Notes: generated from the letters alone by a model not told the origin. A DNA stretch of 42,164 nucleotides from Clostridia bacterium (GCA_017616695.1 JAFZXN010000041.1:1-42164), one strand, 5' to 3'; shown: positions 1 through 8,297, numbered from the stretch's first letter. Made by a program: numbers and translations.

Positions 1-111
1 GCGGAATTTACTTTCGCCGTTAAACGCCTCCGACCAACAGTGCTAACGACTTTTTGTTTGCCGCGCAAACAAAAAGTGTTAATATATTTTATATTTTGCG
101 AGGTGATATAA
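1..111. other. rnf upstream region with perfect 12-bp hairpin
   Basis: The region contains a perfect inverted repeat: ACTTTTTGTTTG at 49-60 and its complement at 66-77, around a 5-nt CCGCG loop. No T-run follows it on the + strand, so it is not a classical + strand terminator. It may be the end of an upstream unit or an mRNA leader structure. AT-rich sequence (80-97) that could hold a -10 element follows directly. AGGTGAT at 101-107 is the ribosome binding site for the TTG start of rnfC. Confidence 0.5.
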
Positions 112-1416
112 TTGCCTGTTTTACAAAAATCAACGTTTAAGGGCGGGGTGCACGTGCCCGATATGAAGGCTTTGTCGAGCGGTGAGGCCATAGTTACGCT
201 TCCCGCGCCCGAAAGAGTCTTTATATCAGTGCAGCAGCATATAGGTAAACCCGCCGCGCCCGTAGTTGCCGTCGGCGACCACGTTAAAAAAGGTCAGCTG
301 ATAGCTGCGCAGGACGGGTTTATCAGCGCGAATATCTATTCGAGCGTGTCGGGCGACGTCGAGGCGATAAAGCCCATCGTGACCAACGCGGGCAAACAGA
401 CGCATATCGTTATCAAAAACGACTTTACCGACGAAGAAACGCTGCTTTCTCCAATAGACGAGAACGACGGCGACGCGATAGCCAAGCGCATAGGAGAAGC
501 CGGGCTCGTAGGTATGGGCGGCGCGGGGTTCCCGACGTTCGTTAAAGTTACGCCCAAGGATCCTATCGATATCCTTCTTATAAACGCGGCGGAGTGCGAA
601 CCGTACTTGACTTGCGACCACAGGGTGCTTTTGGAGCGTACCGAAGAATTCGTCGCCGGCGCGAGGCTCGCGGCTAAAGCGTTGAAGGGCGCTAAAATAT
701 ACGTCGGCATAGAGGACAACAAGCCCGACGCTATCGAAAAGCTTTCGACTTACGACGATATCAACGTCGTTCCGCTCAGGAAAAAGTACCCGCAGGGCGG
801 TGAAAAACAGCTTATTTTCGCGGTCACGGGTAGAAAAGTCGGCGTCGGCAAACTCCCTGCAACGACGGGGGTATGCGTTCTCAACGTTCAGACGGCGCGC
901 GCCGTTTATCGTGCGGTCGTCGAACGCCGTCCGCTTTATCAGAGAGTTCTGACCGTGACGGGTAAAGGCATAGTTTCGCCGAAAAACCTCGAGGTCTTGA
1001 ACGGCACGCCGTTTTCGGAGATACTCGCTTTCTGCGGCGGAATGACCGACAACGCGAGAAAAGCCGTCGCGGGCGGCCCGATGATGGGAAGAGTTTTATC
1101 CTCGATAAACGGTTACGCCAAAAAGACCGATTCGGGACTTTTGATCCTTGCCGAGGGCGAGGCAAACGAGCTTGAACCGTCGGCTTGCATAAACTGTTCG
1201 CGTTGCGCCAAGGCCTGCCCGATGTTCCTTATGCCTATGTATATGGACTTATATACGCTCGAAGGCAAGTACGACCGCGCCAACGACTACGGCGTTATGA
1301 ACTGCATCGAGTGCGGTGCGTGCGCTTACGTCTGCCCCGCAAAGAGAGACCTTGTCGGCAGTATTCAGTATTGCAAAAAGAAATTACGCGAAATGAGCGC
1401 GCAAGGGGGTAAATAA
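112..1416 (+). CDS. rnfC: Rnf electron transport complex subunit C
   Basis: RnfC is the peripheral NADH/FMN and iron-sulfur subunit of the membrane Rnf complex, which couples ferredoxin oxidation and NAD+ reduction to Na+ or H+ export. The 434-residue protein is of usual clostridial length. It has an N-terminal barrel-sandwich region, the Complex I 51-kDa-like nucleotide-binding motif GMGGAGFPTFVK (about residue 134) and NAAECEPYLTCD. Two 4Fe-4S motifs lie near residues 359-406 (CINCSRCAKACP and CIECGACAYVCP). The start is TTG, supported by AGGTGAT 4 nt upstream; no in-frame ATG fits as well. The stop codon overlaps the rnfD start (TAATG). It is the first gene of an rnfCDGEAB operon, the order usual in Clostridia. 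Confidence 0.96.
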   Translation: MPVLQKSTFKGGVHVPDMKALSSGEAIVTLPAPERVFISVQQHIGKPAAPVVAVGDHVKKGQLIAAQDGFISANIYSSVSGDVEAIKPIVTNAGKQTHIVIKNDFTDEETLLSPIDENDGDAIAKRIGEAGLVGMGGAGFPTFVKVTPKDPIDILLINAAECEPYLTCDHRVLLERTEEFVAGARLAAKALKGAKIYVGIEDNKPDAIEKLSTYDDINVVPLRKKYPQGGEKQLIFAVTGRKVGVGKLPATTGVCVLNVQTARAVYRAVVERRPLYQRVLTVTGKGIVSPKNLEVLNGTPFSEILAFCGGMTDNARKAVAGGPMMGRVLSSINGYAKKTDSGLLILAEGEANELEPSACINCSRCAKACPMFLMPMYMDLYTLEGKYDRANDYGVMNCIECGACAYVCPAKRDLVGSIQYCKKKLREMSAQGGK

Positions 1417-2369
1417 TGGAAAAACTATTGATATCCAACACCCCGCACGTCCGCGGTAAAGCCACTACCCGCCGCATTATGATAGACGTTATGATAGCCC
1501 TTTTGCCGGCTACCGTCGCGGGTATCGTCTTTTTCGGCTGGAGAGCGGCGCTTACGATCGTTCTTGCACTTATTTCGGCGGTCGCTTCCGAAGTCGTTTT
1601 CAGGCTCGTTAAAAAGGAAAGCGTAAAGTCGATAATCAAAAAATACGATTTCACTTCGTCGGTAACGGGGCTTTTACTCGGTATCAACCTCGGCTCGCAA
1701 TCGCCCTGGTATACGCCGATATTGGGGAGCGTATTCGCGATAATCGTCGTGAAAATGCTTTTCGGCGGCACGGGTAAAAACTTCGTCAACCCCGCTATCT
1801 GCGGAAGAGTGTTCCTCGTTATGTCGTTCGGCGCCGCCGTCGGCAGCGGCTGGCTCGAACCGAGCATTCCGGCGTTCCTTCCGACCGAAAGCGGCAATTT
1901 GTCGCTTTTAGACCTTTTGATAGGTACGGGCGTTGCGGGAAGTATCGGCGAAACGAGTAAGATCTGTCTTATCATCGGCGGCATCTATCTCGTCGTCCGC
2001 GGCGTTATCGATTGGAAATACCCGACTATTTACATACTCGTTACGGGGCTTACGCTTTCGATATTCAAACTTGACTTTTCACTGTTTTTGCCGTCGATAC
2101 TTTCGGGCGGGTTGGTCCTCGGCGCGATATTTATGGCGACCGATTACGTCACCACCCCCAACACGATGACAGGAAATATCGTCTACTTCACCGCACTCGG
2201 CATACTTACGGGTATTTTCAGAGCGGTGTCGGGCGGCGAAGCCGTTTCGTACTGCATTTTACTTATGAACTTTACCGTTCCGCTTATCGACAGGTTTATA
2301 GTCCCCAAGCCTTTCGGCTACATCAAACCCGAAAAGCCCAAGGCGGCGAAGGAGGGCAAAAATGGCTAA
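1416..2369 (+). CDS. rnfD: Rnf electron transport complex subunit D
   Basis: RnfD is an integral membrane subunit related to NqrB and is thought to carry FMN in the ion-translocating part of the complex. The 317-residue sequence has about eight to nine hydrophobic segments. It contains the family motif GSIGETSKICLIIGGIYL near residue 177 and FMATDYVTTPNTMTGN near residue 244. The loop before GSIGETS, where I would expect the D-x-x-S-x-ATP segment that carries covalent FMN in RnfD proteins, instead reads PSIPAFLPTESGNLSLLDLL with no S-x-A-T. The ATG overlaps the rnfC stop by one base, and the gene ends 8 bp inside rnfG, so translation is probably coupled. Confidence 0.95.
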   Translation: MEKLLISNTPHVRGKATTRRIMIDVMIALLPATVAGIVFFGWRAALTIVLALISAVASEVVFRLVKKESVKSIIKKYDFTSSVTGLLLGINLGSQSPWYTPILGSVFAIIVVKMLFGGTGKNFVNPAICGRVFLVMSFGAAVGSGWLEPSIPAFLPTESGNLSLLDLLIGTGVAGSIGETSKICLIIGGIYLVVRGVIDWKYPTIYILVTGLTLSIFKLDFSLFLPSILSGGLVLGAIFMATDYVTTPNTMTGNIVYFTALGILTGIFRAVSGGEAVSYCILLMNFTVPLIDRFIVPKPFGYIKPEKPKAAKEGKNG

Positions 2370-3024
2370 AAAAGAAAGCACTTTGCGCTGCGTAGCCACG
2401 CTTACGATAATAGCCGTGGTGTGCGCGTTCCTTCTTTCGACCTTGAACTTTTTGCTGTACGTCGCGCCGACGGTGGACGCTTTAGACGGCGTGTACCCCG
2501 CGCTCGAAGGCTATAATTGGGAAAAGACGGATACTGTAGACGGCAATTACGGTAACGGCGGAAAAGTTACGCTTGCCGCCGTCGGCAAAAAGGACGGTGG
2601 GGCCGATTATCTCGGGCTTATCGTCACGACAGATAAAAGCGGTAAACTCAATCAGTCGGAATACGCAATGTATTTCAACCTTTCCACAGATACGCTCGAA
2701 TACGCAGCGTTCATAACCGAAGGGGCGACGGGCGGATTCAACTGGGAATACGCCGAGGCCCACGGCACGGGCGGCGGAGCCACTACCGGCGCTACCGCTT
2801 TGACGGGGCTTTTGTCGGGAAACGATAACGCCGCCGCGGAAGCCGAGCTTAAAGTCTGGAACAGCTTTTTGAACGTTAAGATAACTTCGGAAAACGTTCT
2901 CGATTTTACCGGCAGTATCCCTAAAACGGGCGCAACTTTTACCGTAACGGCAACGTACTCGGCGTTTAATATCGCCGCAAGGTATTATTACGAAAACTAC
3001 GTCAAAGGGGGTGACGGTCAATGA
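2362..3024 (+). CDS. rnfG: Rnf electron transport complex subunit G (covalent FMN)
   Basis: RnfG is a single-span membrane subunit whose extracytoplasmic FMN-binding domain carries FMN on a threonine. The protein is 220 residues. A hydrophobic anchor lies at about 10-35. The FMN_bind motif is T-G-A-T at residues 142-145 (in GGGATTGATALTGLL), so Thr145 is the expected attachment site by homology to RnfG/NqrC. It overlaps rnfD by 8 bp, and its TGA overlaps the rnfE ATG (ATGA). Confidence 0.95.
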   Translation: MAKKESTLRCVATLTIIAVVCAFLLSTLNFLLYVAPTVDALDGVYPALEGYNWEKTDTVDGNYGNGGKVTLAAVGKKDGGADYLGLIVTTDKSGKLNQSEYAMYFNLSTDTLEYAAFITEGATGGFNWEYAEAHGTGGGATTGATALTGLLSGNDNAAAEAELKVWNSFLNVKITSENVLDFTGSIPKTGATFTVTATYSAFNIAARYYYENYVKGGDGQ

Positions 3025-3671
3025 AAGCAAAAGATATCGCGCTCAACGGTCTTTTCCGTCAGAACCCGACTTTGAAACTCGTTCTCGGCACCTGTCCGAC
3101 GCTGGCTCTGACTACCCTTGCGATGAACGGCATTGGCATGGGGCTTGCGGTCACGTTCGTTTTGACTTGCAGTAATATCATCATTTCGCTTCTTCGCAAC
3201 GTGATACCTTCAAAAGTCAGAATACCCGCCTATATACTCATTATCGCCACTTTCGTTACGGTGATAAGAATGGTTTTGAACAAATTTTTGCCCGATATAG
3301 CGGCAAGTCTCGGGACCTATCTTCCGCTTATAGTCGTCAACTGCATCATACTCGGAAGAGCCGAAGCTTTCGCGAGCAAGAACCCCGTTTTGGCGTCGTG
3401 TCTCGACGGGATATTCATGGGGCTCGGGTTTATGGCGGCGCTGACTTTGATGGGCGCTTTCAGAGAGTTTTTCGGCAGCGGCACGCTGTTCGGCCTGAAG
3501 GTAATGGACTTTTCCATAGGCTTTTTCGTTCAGCCGGCGGGCGCACTGTTCACTTACGCCGTATTCATCGCTTTGTATTCGCTGATTTTTATGGCGGTCA
3601 CCAACAGGAAAAAGGCTCCCAAAACCCAAACCGCACCGACGACCGAAAAGGAGGTGAACGGCAATGCTTAA
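3021..3671 (+). CDS. rnfE: Rnf electron transport complex subunit E
   Basis: RnfE is a six-helix membrane protein homologous to NqrD. It pairs with RnfA, and in the Rnf/Nqr families the pair holds an intramembrane iron-sulfur centre through conserved Cys residues. Here the N-terminal motif LGTCPTLA puts a Cys at residue 25, and the second half has VVNCIILGRAEAFA with the matching Cys. The family signature GMGLAVTFVLTCSN is also present. At 216 residues it has normal length, with a short polar C-terminal tail. A strong AGGAGGTGA ahead of rnfA lies inside its 3' end, and the two genes overlap by 8 bp. Confidence 0.95.
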   Translation: MKAKDIALNGLFRQNPTLKLVLGTCPTLALTTLAMNGIGMGLAVTFVLTCSNIIISLLRNVIPSKVRIPAYILIIATFVTVIRMVLNKFLPDIAASLGTYLPLIVVNCIILGRAEAFASKNPVLASCLDGIFMGLGFMAALTLMGAFREFFGSGTLFGLKVMDFSIGFFVQPAGALFTYAVFIALYSLIFMAVTNRKKAPKTQTAPTTEKEVNGNA

Positions 3672-4236
3672 AATGATACCCGCTATCATAATGACGGCTA
3701 TGCTGTCGCAAAACTTCATTCTCGTTCAGTTTTTGGGCATCTGCCCCTTCCTCGGCGTGTCGAAGAACATCAAAAACGCCTTCGGTATGGGGCTTGCGGT
3801 CACCGTGGTAATGTTTATAGCGACTCTTATAACTTACCCCCTGTACACCTATTTGTTAAAGCCGCTCGGTTTCGATTATATGGAGATAATCGTATTTATC
3901 TTCGTTATAGCGTCGCTCGTGCAGGTCATCGAGATAATATTGAAAAAGACGTCCAAACCGCTCTACGAGGCGATGGGCATCTATCTACCGCTTATAACCA
4001 CCAACTGCGCCGTTCTCGGCGTTACCGAACTCGTTTTGACGAGCGAACTCGTTACGGGGCTTTTCGACGCCTGCTGTTACGGATTGTTCGGCGGGCTCGG
4101 GTTCACGCTCGCGATAGTTTTAATGAGCGGTATGCGTGAAAAACTCGACACGACGAGAGTTCCCAGACCTCTCGAAGGTTTCCCGATAACCATGCTTTTG
4201 GCTTGCTTTATGGCTATGGCGTTCTCTATGTTTTGA
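3664..4236 (+). CDS. rnfA: Rnf electron transport complex subunit A
   Basis: RnfA is the second six-helix membrane subunit, homologous to NqrE and inverted in topology relative to RnfE. Conserved motifs are LGICPFLGVSK (Cys27), GMGLAVTVVMF and TTNCAVLGV, which supplies the second Cys of the proposed shared iron-sulfur site. The protein is 190 residues, typical of the family. GGAGGTG lies 7 nt before the ATG, inside the end of rnfE. Confidence 0.96.
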   Translation: MLKMIPAIIMTAMLSQNFILVQFLGICPFLGVSKNIKNAFGMGLAVTVVMFIATLITYPLYTYLLKPLGFDYMEIIVFIFVIASLVQVIEIILKKTSKPLYEAMGIYLPLITTNCAVLGVTELVLTSELVTGLFDACCYGLFGGLGFTLAIVLMSGMREKLDTTRVPRPLEGFPITMLLACFMAMAFSMF

Positions 4237-4263
4237 TGCCGTTTGATCTTCGGAGGTGATTTT

Positions 4264-5112
4264 ATGTATAATTTATTGAACGCCGAATTCACACCTGTCG
4301 AGCACGTTCTTATTGTGGTCGGCATAATGCTCGTGGTCGCGCTCGTTTTCGGGTTTCTTATAATGGTGGTCTCCAAAAAGTTCGCCGTAGAAGTCGACGA
4401 AAGAGAAGAGACCGTGCTCGGCTGTCTTGCGGGCGCCAACTGCGGCGGTTGCGGTAAGGCGGGTTGCGCGGCTCTTGCCCGTTCGCTCGTGGAAGGAAAG
4501 GGCAATATCGACGATTGTCCCGTTACGGATAAGGAAAACAAAATGAAAATAGCCGAGGTGCTCGGCGTCGAATACTCGGGCGGCGGAGAGTTTATCTACG
4601 TCGTCTGTTGCGGCGGCGGCGCTAACGCCAAAGACAGAAACGATTATATCGGCGAGGCCGGTTGTATTCGTCAAAGTATGGTAGGCTCGGGAAGAAAGCT
4701 TTGCTCGACGGCTTGTCTTGGCGAAGGCAGTTGCGTCGCCGTATGCGACAACGGCGCCATCGAAGTTTCCGAAGGCGTGGCGTATATCAACAAGGATAAA
4801 TGCATCAAGTGCGGAAAATGCGCCAAGACGTGTCCCAAACTCATTATCTCGAAGATACCCGCAAGCGCCGTCGTATACGTCAAGTGTTCCACCAAGTGCC
4901 GCGGAAAAGAGGTCATGGACGCCTGCACGAAAGGCTGTATCGGTTGCGGTATCTGCGCCAAAAACTGCGAGCAGAAGGCTATAACCATAGTCGACAACCT
5001 GCCCGTCATCGATTACGATAAATGCGTCGGTTGCGGCTACTGCGTGGAAAAGTGCCCGAGAAAGGTCATTCACTTTGTGAACGAAGATCGTGACGACGCC
5101 GTTCTGGATTAA
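4264..5112 (+). CDS. rnfB: Rnf electron transport complex subunit B (polyferredoxin)
   Basis: RnfB is the cytoplasmic ferredoxin-accepting subunit. The ATG at 4264 is chosen because GGAGGTG (4252-4258) lies 5 nt upstream; a TTG at 4243 in the same frame has no such site. The 282-residue product has one N-terminal membrane helix. The RnfB 4Fe-4S domain follows (LGCLAGANCGGCGKAGC with a later CPV), then a Cys-rich linker starting at CCGGGANAK. Three C-x2-C-x2-C-x3-C clusters come next (CIKCGKCAKTC, CIGCGICAKNC, CVGCGYCVEKC). It is the last gene of the rnf operon. No Rnf subunit is missing, so the complex should be functional. Confidence 0.96.
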   Translation: MYNLLNAEFTPVEHVLIVVGIMLVVALVFGFLIMVVSKKFAVEVDEREETVLGCLAGANCGGCGKAGCAALARSLVEGKGNIDDCPVTDKENKMKIAEVLGVEYSGGGEFIYVVCCGGGANAKDRNDYIGEAGCIRQSMVGSGRKLCSTACLGEGSCVAVCDNGAIEVSEGVAYINKDKCIKCGKCAKTCPKLIISKIPASAVVYVKCSTKCRGKEVMDACTKGCIGCGICAKNCEQKAITIVDNLPVIDYDKCVGCGYCVEKCPRKVIHFVNEDRDDAVLD

Positions 5113-5148
5113 AAAGCTTTCGCCCGATATTTAAAGGCAAGTGATATT

Positions 5149-5961
5149 ATGGGATTTTTTGATTTTTTTAAAGGTTTATTCGCAAAAAAGCACGTTCGCT
5201 TGGGGCTTGCGCTCGGTAGCGGCGGAGCAAAGGGCGCGGCGCTTATCGGCGCTATGAAAGCTTTCGAGGAAGAAAATATAAAGTTCGACCTCGTTGCGGG
5301 AACGAGCATCGGCTCTATCGTGGGCGGTATGGTAGCTCTCGGATATACTTCGGACGATATCATGAACGTGATAAAGCAGTACGGTGCGGACGATCCCAAA
5401 CAGCTCGTCTTTATGAAATTGAAAGGCGAAAGTTTGGATTCGTTATTGGACGTCGTTCTCGGCGAGAAGACGTTTGACGATACCGTTATTCCGTTTTGCG
5501 CCGTCGCCGCCGACCTTAATACGGGCGAGGAAGTCGATATGAAAAACGGAAAGCTTTCCACCGCCATGGCGGCTTCGAGCGCTATCCCGCCCGTCTTTCG
5601 CCCCGTCGGAAGAAACAACCGTAAACTCGTCGACGGAGCGTTCGTCAACGCCGTTCCCGCGGACGTAGTTAAAAAAATGGGCGCGGACGTGGTCGTTTCG
5701 ATAAACCTTACGAGCGTTGCGATGAACTCCGTCGGCAAAGCTACGCTCGACGTGATGTATAAAGGCCACGGCATAGCCGAACAGAACAGGCTGCATCAGC
5801 TCAAAGACTATTCCGATCTGATAATCGATCCGGACCTTGCGGCGTTCTCGACCGGCGACGTGACGGCTCTTAATCAAATGTATTCCATAGGCTACGCCGC
5901 CGCAAAGGACAAAATGCCCGAAATAAAGGCGCTACTCAAAAAGCACGGCGTAAAATTCTGA
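5149..5961 (+). CDS. Patatin-like phospholipase (RssA/NTE family)
   Basis: This is a predicted cytoplasmic or membrane-associated serine acyl hydrolase that would cleave acyl chains from phospholipids or lysophospholipids. The glycine-rich oxyanion motif GSGGAKGAALIG lies at residues 23-34. The nucleophile elbow G-T-S-I-G puts Ser53 at the centre, and the dyad Asp is Asp162 in VDGAFVNAVPADVV. The 270-residue length fits the small bacterial NTE/YlbK-like proteins. The first 15 residues are amphipathic and basic, and may touch the membrane. It starts 36 bp after rnfB with no terminator between them, so it is probably co-transcribed with rnf, although a functional link is unknown. Confidence 0.88.
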   Translation: MGFFDFFKGLFAKKHVRLGLALGSGGAKGAALIGAMKAFEEENIKFDLVAGTSIGSIVGGMVALGYTSDDIMNVIKQYGADDPKQLVFMKLKGESLDSLLDVVLGEKTFDDTVIPFCAVAADLNTGEEVDMKNGKLSTAMAASSAIPPVFRPVGRNNRKLVDGAFVNAVPADVVKKMGADVVVSINLTSVAMNSVGKATLDVMYKGHGIAEQNRLHQLKDYSDLIIDPDLAAFSTGDVTALNQMYSIGYAAAKDKMPEIKALLKKHGVKF

Positions 5962-5991
5962 TAATTTTTTATAATTTTTAACGAACGCACC

Positions 5992-6026
5992 AAAAAAGCA
6001 CACCGCTTTTAAAGGTGTGTTTTTTT
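5992..6026 (+). terminator. Rho-independent terminator after the rnf-patatin operon
   Basis: CACACC and GGTGTG pair around a GCTTTTAAA loop. An A-run on the left and a seven-T run on the right extend the stem. It lies 30 bp after the patatin-like gene. Confidence 0.85.
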
Positions 6027-6334
6027 AATGAAAAAATCTTTTGAGGTGCATAAAAAATAAAGCGAACAATCCACAATAAAAAACTTACATTTATTCATTG
6101 CGGGGCGTTTGGGCGTGATAAAATCCCGCCGAATAGGCATAATTATAGCGTGTCGATAATATACATAAACGAAAGCCGGAATGTGGATAACTCGCCTGAT
6201 TTATCCACAATCGACGCCGTTTTACGGTAAAAGTGTTGATAACTCGCCCCAAAAGGCAAAAAAACGCGTAATTTTTTCGCCGGGCGAGTCACGGCTGTTT
6301 TCGATTATTTAAAAGTCGGTATCAAAGGTGGAAG
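6027..6334. promoter_or_regulatory. Intergenic region with cluster of DnaA-box-like sites
   Basis: No ORF is credible in this 308-bp gap. It holds TGTCGATAA (6151-6159), TGTGGATAA (6182-6190), TTATCCACA (6201-6209) and TGTTGATAA (6234-6242). The second and third are exact matches to the bacterial DnaA box in opposite orientations; the other two differ by one base. Two of the boxes sit in a 15-bp near-repeat, with ACTCGCC following (6182-6196 and 6234-6248). ACTCGCCC at 6242-6249 is also complemented perfectly at 6282-6289. The region could be a DnaA-titration or regulatory site for the downstream genes, or part of an origin. Confidence 0.5.
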
Positions 6335-7015
6335 ATGTCTTTTTTGAGTAAACTCGTTATTCTGTTTTTGCCCGTAGTTGCGCTTACGGTCACGGCGCAA
6401 CTTCTCGTTATGCCGGTAAGCACGGCGTCGCCCGAAGTTATGACGGTCGTTATCGACGCGGGGCACGGCGGTATCGACGGCGGCGTGAGCGGAGTGACGA
6501 GCGGCGTAAAAGAATCGGACATCAACCTCGACGCCGCAAAAAGGCTTAAAAGAATGTTTAAAGCAACGGGAGTCAACGTCGTTATGACGAGGGAGACTTC
6601 CGCGGGGCTTTACGGAACGCTGTCGAGCGGTTTCAAGGTGCGCGACTTAAGTAAAAGGGTGGAAATAGCCAAAGAGGTGAACGCCGACGTATTCGTGTCC
6701 GTGCATATGAACAAGTATTCGGATCCTTCGCGGCGCGGCGCGCAGGTGTTTTTTGCCGCGGACAACCAAAAAAGCGAACAGCTTGCCGAATGCGTTCAGA
6801 AGTCTTTGAACGAAATGCCTTCTTCGGTAAGGGAATGTTCGGCGCTTGTAGGAGATTATTACGTTTTAAACAACGCCCCCTGTCCCGCGATAATCTGCGA
6901 ATACGGCTTTTTATCCAATCCCGAAGACGAAAAGCTCCTACTTGACGGCGACTATCTCGAAAAGCTTTCCTACGCCGTGTTTTCCGGGGTAATAGAGTAT
7001 CTTTCTTCCTTTTAG
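6335..7015 (+). CDS. N-acetylmuramoyl-L-alanine amidase, CwlD-like (Amidase_3)
   Basis: This is a zinc amidase that cleaves the MurNAc-L-Ala bond of peptidoglycan outside the membrane. The N-terminus is a signal or anchor helix (about residues 7-28). The Amidase_3 domain follows: VVIDAGHGGIDGG with zinc ligand His44, Glu60 in the KESDINLDAAKRL stretch, His124 in SVHMNKYSD, and catalytic Glu189 in IICEYGFLSNPED. All four key residues are present. The size (226 residues) and the SVHMNK motif resemble CwlD, which makes muramic delta-lactam in the spore cortex. Together with sigH nearby this hints at sporulation, but Amidase_3 proteins also serve vegetative growth. AAAGGTGG lies 5-6 nt before the ATG. 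Confidence 0.85.
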   Translation: MSFLSKLVILFLPVVALTVTAQLLVMPVSTASPEVMTVVIDAGHGGIDGGVSGVTSGVKESDINLDAAKRLKRMFKATGVNVVMTRETSAGLYGTLSSGFKVRDLSKRVEIAKEVNADVFVSVHMNKYSDPSRRGAQVFFAADNQKSEQLAECVQKSLNEMPSSVRECSALVGDYYVLNNAPCPAIICEYGFLSNPEDEKLLLDGDYLEKLSYAVFSGVIEYLSSF

Positions 7016-7058
7016 AATGCCGATTTGCGTTTTTATCGCGTTTTTTATTTTATTATTA

Positions 7059-7087
7059 TTGAAAAATACGTATTTATATGTTATAAT
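7059..7087 (+). promoter_or_regulatory. Sigma-A-type promoter for mrnC-rlmB-sigH
   Basis: TTGAAA (7059-7064), a 17-bp spacer and a perfect TATAAT (7082-7087), about 75 bp upstream of the mrnC start. The spacer and flanks are strongly AT-rich. Confidence 0.75.
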
Positions 7088-7164
7088 ACTTTATATCGGT
7101 AATGAGCCGAGCGGTTTTTCGCGCCTTTTTGTTGCCGTACGGACGATCTTATTGGGGGGGCTTT

Positions 7165-7557
7165 ATGCACGCGAAGGGAAAACTCGACAAGCGAAAAGTT
7201 CTTCTGATGGATCCGATCGTCCTTGCCTTTATCGGCGACGCGGTGTATTCGCTTTTCGTGCGCGAAAAATTTGCTTTAAGCTCCGATTTCAAAAGCGGCA
7301 AGCTGTCGGAAATGTCCGCAAGCGTCGTGTCCGCCAAGGCGCAGGCAAGATTCGTGGACGAGCACCCCGAAATATTCACCGAGGAAGAAGGCGACGTTTT
7401 CCGCCGTGCGAGAAACGCAAAAAAGCCTTCCCGCGCAAAACATTCCACGGTGAGCGAATACAATAAGTCCACGGGGTTCGAGGCCGTTTTGGGCTATTTA
7501 TATCTTACGGGCGACGAAGAAAGGCTCGACGAACTTCTCGCTTTAGCGGACGAATGA
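7165..7557 (+). CDS. mrnC: Mini-ribonuclease III
   Basis: Mini-III is a dimeric RNase III-type nuclease without a dsRNA-binding domain that matures 23S rRNA in Firmicutes. The ATG at 7165 is preceded by a seven-G Shine-Dalgarno tract; an upstream in-frame ATG at 7102 lacks one and would add 21 unrelated residues. The 130-residue product has the family opening DPIVLAFIGDAVYSLFVRE with the catalytic Asp25. It also has the EDVFRRARNAK-like helix and the second acidic site in STGFEAVLGYLYLTGDEERL. The next gene is rlmB, as in Bacillus, so the start of a rRNA-maturation/sigH operon is conserved. Confidence 0.93.
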   Translation: MHAKGKLDKRKVLLMDPIVLAFIGDAVYSLFVREKFALSSDFKSGKLSEMSASVVSAKAQARFVDEHPEIFTEEEGDVFRRARNAKKPSRAKHSTVSEYNKSTGFEAVLGYLYLTGDEERLDELLALADE

Positions 7558-7577
7558 TATGATTTATTTGGTGCATT

Positions 7578-8297
7578 ATGATTGCTGAAGGAAGAAATGC
7601 CGTCAAAGAGGTCGTAGCCTCCGAAAAGACGGTGGACAAGGTCATTATAGAAAACGGTCTGCGCGACGCGGCTTCGAGAGAGCTTATCGCCTTGATAAAG
7701 GAAAGCGGCGTCAAGTTTTCGTACGCAGACAAAGCCGTTCTCGACAAGATGAGCGCCTCTAAAAAGCATCAGGGCTTTATAGCCGTTCTTTCCGAGTTTA
7801 CTTACAGCGAGCTTGAAGACGTTATCGCCGATTGCGTTGCGACGAACAGGCCCATCGTCGTTCTCGACGGCGTTGAAGATCCGCACAATCTCGGCAGCAT
7901 AATAAGGTCTTGCGAATGCGGCGGAGTGAGCGGGATAGTCATCGGCAAGCACCGTCAGGCGCCCGTTTCCGATACCGTGATGCGGATATCCGAAGGAAGC
8001 GCGTCGCACGTCAAGATAGCGCGTGTCACCAACGTCAACGCCGCCGTGAAAGAAATTAAAGACAACAATATTTTCGTGTTCAGCCTCGAAGTAGGCGGCG
8101 AAAGTATCTATAAGACCGATCTTACGGGAAAGGTCGCGTTAGTGGCGGGCGGCGAAGATACGGGCGTAAACGCTCTCACGAAGAAGCTTTCCGACGGGGT
8201 GATCTCCATACCCATGCTCGGCAAGATAAATTCGCTCAACGTCTCCGTTGCGACGGGCATCGCCGTTTTCGAGGCGCTTCGCCAAAGGATAAAATGA
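7578..8297 (+). CDS. rlmB: 23S rRNA 2'-O-methyltransferase, TrmH/SpoU family
   Basis: This SPOUT methyltransferase would methylate a ribose 2'-OH in 23S rRNA with SAM. The N-terminal substrate-binding domain spans about residues 1-75 (EGRNAVKEVV at the start). The knotted catalytic domain has motif 1 DGVEDPHNLGSIIRSCE, with the conserved Asn and Arg, and motif 2 GGEDTGV, where most homologues have G-x-E-x-x-G. Motif 3 is IPMLGKINSLNVSVATGI. The 239-residue length is normal. Exact specificity (RlmB Gm2251-like versus another site) cannot be fixed from sequence; the position after mrnC supports the RlmB group. Its TGA overlaps the sigH ATG. Confidence 0.88.
   Translation: MIAEGRNAVKEVVASEKTVDKVIIENGLRDAASRELIALIKESGVKFSYADKAVLDKMSASKKHQGFIAVLSEFTYSELEDVIADCVATNRPIVVLDGVEDPHNLGSIIRSCECGGVSGIVIGKHRQAPVSDTVMRISEGSASHVKIARVTNVNAAVKEIKDNNIFVFSLEVGGESIYKTDLTGKVALVAGGEDTGVNALTKKLSDGVISIPMLGKINSLNVSVATGIAVFEALRQRIK

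Noticed and set aside
7017-7466. 149-codon + strand frame overlapping mrnC
   Set aside because: It overlaps Mini-III in another frame, has an Arg/Lys-rich composition typical of a shadow frame, and has no ribosome binding site.
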